From assembly GCF_002087085.1 (NCBI RefSeq), contig NZ_MWQY01000011.1, forward strand, positions 1-64,000: a stretch of DNA of 64,000 nt, given 5' to 3'. The stretch is from Marispirochaeta aestuarii (lineage in GTDB: Bacteria > Spirochaetota > Spirochaetia > JC444 > Marispirochaetaceae). This document shows, piece after piece, positions 61,716 to 64,000 of the stretch (positions are counted from its first letter, which is position 1; the number at the start of each line of letters is the position of its first letter). Below the pieces are notes generated by a model, which saw only the letters and a program-made list of their open reading frames with translations, had not been told where the DNA came from and did no database searches. The position numbers and the translations under genes were made by a program.

Positions 61716-63308
61716 ATGTACGTACTGATAGATAACTACGATTCCTTTACCTGGAATATATACCAGTATCTTACAGAATTGACAAACACGCCGGTCAGGG
61801 TATTCCGTAACGACAGGATCAGCCTTAAGGAGCTGCTGGATCTGCCCATGAAGGGCCTGATCATATCCCCCGGTCCTGGAAGACCTTCCGAGGCGGGAAT
61901 AAGTATCGAAGCAATCCGCAGTTTTGCCGGGAAAGTCCCGATCCTTGGAATCTGCCTGGGACATCAGGCCATAGGGGAGGCCTTCGGCGGGAAGACTGTA
62001 CAGGCACGGCGTATTGTGCACGGGAAAACCGAGGAGATTGATAACGACGGCAAGGGGGTATTCAGAAACCTCCCTTCCCGCCCGCTTTTTACCCGCTATC
62101 ATTCCCTTGCGGTGGAGGAGGACTCCCTCCCCGAACAGCTTGAAGTGAGCGCCCGCTCCGATGACGGAGAAATTATGGGACTTCGTCACCGGGAATATGA
62201 AATCGAGGGTGTGCAGTTTCATCCCGAGTCAATCGCATCGGAGGACGGGAAAAAGCTCCTGGCCAACTTTATCGAGTACCGGCGGGAACCCTATCCCCTT
62301 CAGCGGAACCTGCAGCGGATAATTTCCGGAGAGGATCTGAGCAGGGAGGAGGCTGCGGGATTCATGCGGGAGGTCACCGAAGGAAGCGTCCTCCCCGCGA
62401 AACTGGCGGCCTGTCTTACCGCCTTCAACGCCAAGGGGATCACCCCGGAAGAGGTAGCGGGCTGTGCCCAGGTGCTGCAGGAAAAACGGGTCACCGTCCG
62501 GGCGGAGAAACCGGTTCTCGATACCTGCGGTACCGGCGGCGACGGCCAGGGGACCTTCAATATCTCCTCCATGGCGGCCCTGATTGCCTCCGCCTGCGGT
62601 GCGGAGGTGGCCAAGCACGGAAACCGGGCCATAAGCTCCCTCTGCGGCAGCGCGGATTTTTACCGTGCCCTGGGAATCAACATCGATCTTGGACCGGAGG
62701 ATGCTGAGAGGATGATCCGGGAGGAGGGCTTTGCCTTCCTTTTTGCTCCCCGTTATCACGGTGCCATGCGCCATGCCGCACAGGTCCGCAGGGAGCTGGG
62801 GTTCAAGACGATCATGAATATGCTCGGTCCCCTGGCGAATCCCGCGGGGGCGGAGTATCAGCTTATCGGTGTGTTCGACGGGGAAAAGAGCGAGCTGATG
62901 GCCAGGGCGGCGATGCTGCTGGGCATCAAGCGGGGAATGGTTGTCCACGGATCAGACGGACTGGATGAACTGACGGTTACCGGTCCTTCAAAAATAGTCC
63001 GTTTCGCCCAGGGAGAAGAGCTGGTGGAGGAGGAGTTCTTTCCCCAGGATCTGGGTATAAAGCCCTGCACTCTTAAAGATCTGCAGGGAGGAGAAGCGGA
63101 GGATAACGCCGCCATGGCCAGGGACCTTATAGACGGAGGCGGGAAGCCCGCACTGCGGGACGCCGCCTGCCTCAACGCCGGAGCGGCCCTGCTTGTCTAC
63201 GGACTGGCGGAGAGTATAGGGGAAGGCTATACCATGGCTCTGAAATCCCTGAGCTCGGGACAGGTCCGGGAAAAACTGCAGGCTGTTATCGAGGCTTCAC
63301 AACGATGA
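61716..63308 (+). CDS. trpGD: Fused anthranilate synthase component II and anthranilate phosphoribosyltransferase
   Basis: A 530-residue fusion. Residues 1-190 are a class I glutamine amidotransferase with GPGRPSEAG, catalytic cysteine in GICLGHQAIGEAFGG (about 79-93) and VQFHPESIAS. From about 200 the TrpD domain has DTCGTGGDGQGTFNISSM, KHGNRAISSLCGSADF, MRHAAQVRRELGFKTIMNML in pieces and HGSDGLDELT. It gives ammonia to TrpE, then transfers phosphoribose to anthranilate. The same TrpG-TrpD order as in enterobacteria. It overlaps trpC by 4 bp. Confidence 0.93.
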   Translation: MYVLIDNYDSFTWNIYQYLTELTNTPVRVFRNDRISLKELLDLPMKGLIISPGPGRPSEAGISIEAIRSFAGKVPILGICLGHQAIGEAFGGKTVQARRIVHGKTEEIDNDGKGVFRNLPSRPLFTRYHSLAVEEDSLPEQLEVSARSDDGEIMGLRHREYEIEGVQFHPESIASEDGKKLLANFIEYRREPYPLQRNLQRIISGEDLSREEAAGFMREVTEGSVLPAKLAACLTAFNAKGITPEEVAGCAQVLQEKRVTVRAEKPVLDTCGTGGDGQGTFNISSMAALIASACGAEVAKHGNRAISSLCGSADFYRALGINIDLGPEDAERMIREEGFAFLFAPRYHGAMRHAAQVRRELGFKTIMNMLGPLANPAGAEYQLIGVFDGEKSELMARAAMLLGIKRGMVVHGSDGLDELTVTGPSKIVRFAQGEELVEEEFFPQDLGIKPCTLKDLQGGEAEDNAAMARDLIDGGGKPALRDAACLNAGAALLVYGLAESIGEGYTMALKSLSSGQVREKLQAVIEASQR

Positions 63309-64000
63309 GCAGGGGAATTCTCGAAGGCATTGTGGAAAAACGGCGCCGGCGTATCCTCAGGGAAGGTCATTCCCTGGGAGTACAGATCCCGGCAGAACGC
63401 CGTGTACCCCTGGTCAGCTTTGGCCGGGAACCCTGTATTATCTGCGAGATTAAACGTGCGTCCCCCTCCAGGGGGGGAATTAATCCTTCCCTGGACCCGG
63501 TTCATCAGGCCGGGCTCTATTCCGATGCCGGAGTCCTTTCGGTTTCGGTTCTTACGGAGGAGGACCATTTCTCCGGGTCCCTTCTTGATCTCATGGCTGT
63601 CAAGGAGACTTTCCCCCAGCTGTCGGTTCTCAGAAAGGAGTTTATCCTCGACGAAGAAGATCTGGAAATCTCCTTTCGTGCCGGGGCAGATGCAGTCCTG
63701 CTCATAGCATCCCTGCTGGAGGCCGATACCCTGGCGCAGCTGTATACAAAGACATACGCTCTCGGCATGGATGCCTTGGTGGAGGTCCATTCGGTCGAGG
63801 ATGTTGCTAAAGTGCGCCGTCTCCGGCCCCGCTTTACGGGTATCAACAGCAGAGACCTGCGCAGTTTCCGCACGGACCTGCTCCTGCCTCTCCAGCTTGC
63901 CGAGTCGATTGACTGGGATACGAAGCTGATTTTCGAGTCCGGTATCGGCCGGGGAGAGGATGTCCGGATCGCCAGGAACGCCGGGTTCTCCGGTGTACTG
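63305..64000 (+). CDS. trpC: Indole-3-glycerol phosphate synthase, partial
   Basis: The first 232 residues of TrpC; the gene runs off the right edge. It starts at the ATGA overlap with trpGD. Motifs: CIICEIKRASPSRGGIN (substrate lysine), VSVLTEEDHFSGS, VLRKEFILDEEDLEISFRAG, ADAVLLIASLL, GMDALVEVHS and TGINSRDLRSF, then LIFESGI. It closes the ring to indole glycerol phosphate. Confidence 0.93.
   Translation, partial: MSRGILEGIVEKRRRRILREGHSLGVQIPAERRVPLVSFGREPCIICEIKRASPSRGGINPSLDPVHQAGLYSDAGVLSVSVLTEEDHFSGSLLDLMAVKETFPQLSVLRKEFILDEEDLEISFRAGADAVLLIASLLEADTLAQLYTKTYALGMDALVEVHSVEDVAKVRRLRPRFTGINSRDLRSFRTDLLLPLQLAESIDWDTKLIFESGIGRGEDVRIARNAGFSGVL

Noticed and set aside
61047-62222. A 391-codon minus-strand frame spanning trpE and trpGD
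   Set aside because: It crosses two well-identified genes on the other strand and has no domain.

Overview
The window looks like chromosomal DNA of a GC-rich, Gram-negative, motile and probably anaerobic bacterium. I think a free-living spirochaete (Spirochaetaceae-like) is most likely. This is inference from gene content: outer-membrane barrel proteins, an OmpA-ended protein with SPNGDG repeats, a chemotaxis receptor, an NfeD/flotillin operon, a 1,411-residue BadF-type activase fusion typical of anaerobes, a Bdr-like coiled-coil protein, and a zinc-ribbon insertion-element protein of a kind I associate with treponemes. There is no rRNA, tRNA, CRISPR array or prophage.

Layout. 1-333: the end of an insertion sequence reading off the left edge, abutting lysA. 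330-3584: lysA, an EamA exporter and an AraC regulator, all on the minus strand. A 151-bp MITE-like element (3633-3783) carrying the same terminal repeat as the insertion sequence lies between araC and the divergent NfeD-NfeD-FloA operon. That operon continues into a small anchored protein, a phosphoesterase, endonuclease IV and a class V PLP enzyme (to 10566). Next come ftsH, a hybrid-membrane sensor kinase, an ABC-F ATPase, a parvulin lipoprotein and a chemotaxis receptor split by a frameshift (to 19143). 19.2-25.4 kb: YkgJ-type protein, diguanylate cyclase, TrmJ-like methylase, then pdp-deoC-deoB for deoxynucleoside salvage. 25.4-33.4 kb: SPNGDG/OmpA protein, a two-component pair, pyrC, a DUF6062 protein, hisA and hisE. 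33.4-33.8 kb: a decayed HEPN/MNT toxin-antitoxin pair. 33.8-39.9 kb: a catabolic locus (M24-fold hydrolase, TctCBA transporter, Gfo/Idh oxidoreductase) with its GntR regulator. 40-43 kb: phosphatase, Bdr-like protein, leuB, rhodanese. 42.9-47.7 kb: a ribbon-helix-helix regulator translationally coupled to the giant activase. 49.9-53 kb: a sulfonate-type ABC operon between two divergent copies of a dispersed repeat. 53.4 kb: ssb. 54-58.9 kb: a YtfQRT-YjfF-like sugar ABC operon. A broken ssb duplicate lies at 59.1 kb. 60.2 kb to the right edge: trpE-trpGD-trpC.

The most informative observations are regulatory. The insertion-sequence leader can fold its own ribosome site away in transcripts entering from lysA. 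Three palindromes spaced about 20 bp apart cover the promoter of the ribbon-helix-helix/activase operon. The GntR gene and its presumed target operon share a motif just after the -35 box. A 22-bp palindrome sits on the sulfonate-type ABC promoter, and four GTTTCT/AGAAAC half-sites precede trpE. Several single genes have a -10 box only 6-9 nt before the ATG and no ribosome site, which suggests leaderless transcripts.
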